The notes under the pieces are model-generated. The model had not been told where the DNA came from and searched no databases. It was given only the letters and a program-made list of their open reading frames with translations. From positions 30,609-94,608 of the forward strand of contig CAMVKS010000003.1 in NCBI GenBank assembly GCA_947167995.1: DNA of 64,000 bases. The letters are read 5' to 3'. The translations under genes were made by a program, and so were the position numbers. Source of the DNA: an uncultured Prevotellaceae bacterium. Lineage in GTDB: Bacteria; Bacteroidota; Bacteroidia; Bacteroidales; Muribaculaceae. This document shows positions 62,492-64,000 of the stretch, piece by piece (position 1 is the first letter of the stretch; the number at the start of each line of letters is the position of its first letter).

Positions 62492-62551
62492 CTTTTAAGG
62501 CTTAGTGTCTCGCTATAAAAGTTGAAAACGGCACTGATAATTCTTTTAAGC

Positions 62552-63643
62552 TTAGTCTTCGCGCAGCCTGTAATCACTGGGCGAGATTCCTTGCGAGCGT
62601 TTAAATGCGCGGTAAAAGCTGCTGCGGTTGGCAAAACCCGATTCACTGGCAATGGCGTCGATGGTGCGCTTGTTGCTCTTGTCCTCGTCGAGCAGCCGCT
62701 TAGCCTCGGCAACTCGGTAGCCGTTGATGTAGGTCTTGAAATTCACTTGCCTGCAGGCGCTTATAACCATCGACACCATGCGGGGGCGCTCTCCCAACTG
62801 TGCAGCAATGTCGGCGACCGAGAGGTCGCTCTTGCGATATAGCCTTTCCTCATCCATGAGTGCGTCGATGCGCTGCATCATCTCATTATCGGCAAGCCCA
62901 TTGCGTTCATCCACCAGTTCCACATCGGTGGCAATTGCCATCTCAATACTGTGGAAATGCAGCACATAATTAATGAATCTCACCCCAAAGGCGGCATAGA
63001 ACACTATCACTATCGCCATGAAAATGATGCCAACCACCGTTGCCGGAATCAGGGCATAGAGCAGCGCCAGCACGCCCACCGCAAGCGAGATGTAGAAAGA
63101 GCGTTTCACCCAGTAGAGCCTGCGTGTGTCCTCATCGCTATAGAAATTGTCCATCTGCGACTCATAGCGCCGATACTCACGGCCGAACATCAACACATAG
63201 CGCACAAGCATTGCGACATAGAAAGCCATATACATCCACGACCCCCACTGCGCAATAGTACCCGGATAGCACAAATGAACAACAAACAATGTCAACGAGA
63301 CAGACATAATTAACACAAGCTCCATAATCGCCTGGTGTAGAGATATATAATTGACACGGATTAAAGTAATCATTGTATAAGTGAAAAGAAAAGCTTGAAA
63401 ACAAGCTATAAATAGAATTATTGGCTGTGCAAGCGCTACCGACTCGCTGGTACTGAACACATTGTACTCAAGAGAGATGCACATGGCATAGAAAAGATAG
63501 GCTCCCCCCATCACATAACGAGCTATGCGATAGTTGCGAAGCGCAGCCTTGGGAGGAATGTAAAGAAATATAAGACACACCGCCAGACCGACCAAAATGC
63601 CTGGAGCAAAAAATGCGTCGAGCAGATGATACAACTGTTCCAT
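62552..63643 (-). CDS. Membrane-anchored AraC family transcriptional regulator
   Basis: Protein of 363 residues. Residues 1 to about 225 hold about six or seven membrane segments; residues about 255-360 hold an AraC DNA-binding domain with two helix-turn-helix units (SVADIAAQLGERPRMVSMVISAC, TIDAIASESGFANRSSFYRAFKRSQGISPSDYR). This is the 7TM-AraC form common in Bacteroidales, in which the membrane part should sense an envelope or membrane signal. A TAnnTTTG box lies only 4 nt before the ATG, so the mRNA may be leaderless. Three phased repeats sit about 150-200 nt further upstream. Confidence 0.9.
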   Translation of the reverse strand: MEQLYHLLDAFFAPGILVGLAVCLIFLYIPPKAALRNYRIARYVMGGAYLFYAMCISLEYNVFSTSESVALAQPIILFIACFQAFLFTYTMITLIRVNYISLHQAIMELVLIMSVSLTLFVVHLCYPGTIAQWGSWMYMAFYVAMLVRYVLMFGREYRRYESQMDNFYSDEDTRRLYWVKRSFYISLAVGVLALLYALIPATVVGIIFMAIVIVFYAAFGVRFINYVLHFHSIEMAIATDVELVDERNGLADNEMMQRIDALMDEERLYRKSDLSVADIAAQLGERPRMVSMVISACRQVNFKTYINGYRVAEAKRLLDEDKSNKRTIDAIASESGFANRSSFYRAFKRSQGISPSDYRLRED

Positions 63644-63647
63644 GTTG

Positions 63648-63655
63648 CAAAATTA
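63648..63655 (-). promoter_or_regulatory. Bacteroidota -7 promoter box almost touching the AraC start codon
   Basis: Minus strand TAATTTTG, then CAAC, then ATG. With the usual short distance from this box to the transcription start, transcription would begin at or just before the start codon, giving no room for a ribosome binding site. Confidence 0.5.
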
Positions 63656-63789
63656 GTGCAAGCCGAGTGAAATACAAAATCAAAAACTATGTTTTTAGAT
63701 TTTTATTAAAGAGGCGTAGCCAAATATTTATCCAGAATTAGTGATTTCATGTCAATTTAACAAAAGAAAAACACGATAGCACAACAAAA

Positions 63790-63845
63790 CTGGTTGCGCT
63801 TTTGTCAAAATTGGTTGCAGTTTTGTCTATTTGGTTGCAGTTTTG
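63790..63845 (-). repeat. Three phased 15-bp direct repeats upstream of the AraC gene
   Basis: On the minus strand CAAAACTGCAACCAA occurs at 63831-63845 and 63811-63825 exactly, and as CAAAAGCGCAACCAG at 63790-63804. Spacings are 20 and 21 nt, two turns of B-DNA, so a regulator could bind all three on one helix face. The AraC product itself is one candidate. The rest of 63656-64000 is AT-rich with no ORF seen. Confidence 0.7.
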
Positions 63846-64000
63846 CGAATTGCAACTAAGTTTAATTATTACTGTTCTTTTATTTTAACTATTTATTGTA
63901 ATTTTGATTGGTTATTTTTTTGATTAATAATTTAAAATAAAAAAATACTACTGATGCATTAAATTTTATAAATCATCAAATAAACTGAGTTCATTGAAAT

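Noticed and set aside
1-64000. CRISPR arrays, prophage or intact insertion sequences
   Set aside because: No regularly spaced repeats of CRISPR size, no transposase or integrase ORF and no phage structural genes were recognised.

Overview
The window reads as chromosome from a Bacteroidales bacterium, possibly a gut Muribaculaceae or Prevotella relative; the family is a guess. Three things support the order. The Bacteroidota promoter box TAnnTTTG lies upstream of many genes in place of sigma70 boxes. Several proteins look like type IX secretion (T9SS) cargo. Families such as DUF3109, DUF4836, DUF4924, the THUMP-like methyltransferase and PPi-dependent phosphofructokinase are typical of Bacteroidales. 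I saw no rRNA, CRISPR array, prophage or intact insertion sequence.

Region 1 (1-8.5 kb): the 5' part of wecB, then a minus-strand cluster of four secreted proteins. One carries six tandem cohesin-like modules and a terminal dockerin. One combines a dockerin, a cohesin-like module and a T9SS-like C-terminal signal. Two are paralogous beta-rich proteins with related C-terminal signals. Together they look like a surface assembly. Region 2 (8.5-32.7 kb): mostly housekeeping genes: trpS, an orphan T9SS tail fragment, DUF3109, cdaA, folP, an NSS transporter, tatC/tatA, a Crp/Fnr regulator, DUF4924, rfbD, prfC, an AmgK-RapZ fusion with MurU (peptidoglycan sugar recycling), a DUF4836 lipoprotein, a small acidic protein, aguA/aguB (putrescine synthesis), ettA, an MBL hydrolase, a uridine phosphorylase, a HerA-like ATPase and pfp.

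Region 3 (33-55.3 kb): a large, more AT-rich surface polysaccharide region. Its first half has two outward and inward facing groups: flippase-licD on plus, and a glycosyltransferase, a nucleotidyltransferase/CobD-like PLP enzyme fusion and an opine-dehydrogenase-like protein on minus, followed by a second flippase on plus. The second half is a long minus-strand operon running from wza and wzc through wecC, a WecA-type initiating transferase, two EpsG/Wzy-like membrane proteins, glycosyltransferases, and an acyl module (ketoacyl synthase III, ACP, deacetylase, AAC(3)-type acyltransferase), ending in a WecG-type transferase. With wecB at the left edge, WecA/B/C/G predict a GlcNAc-ManNAcA type start of the repeat unit. 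A truncated EpsG remnant between wecC and wecA records past turnover.

Region 4 (55.6-64 kb): tRNA-Pro(UGG), aspS, a methyltransferase, a hotdog thioesterase, the korA/korB 2-oxoacid:ferredoxin oxidoreductase pair, and a membrane-bound AraC-type regulator with a probable leaderless start and three phased 15-bp repeats upstream.

The most promising leads are the cohesin/dockerin/T9SS cluster, the licD plus nucleotidyltransferase-CobD module, the acyl-exchange module in the capsule operon, the AmgK-RapZ fusion, and the nested inverted-repeat leader of the agu genes. All functions are assigned by reading motifs; no database search was run.
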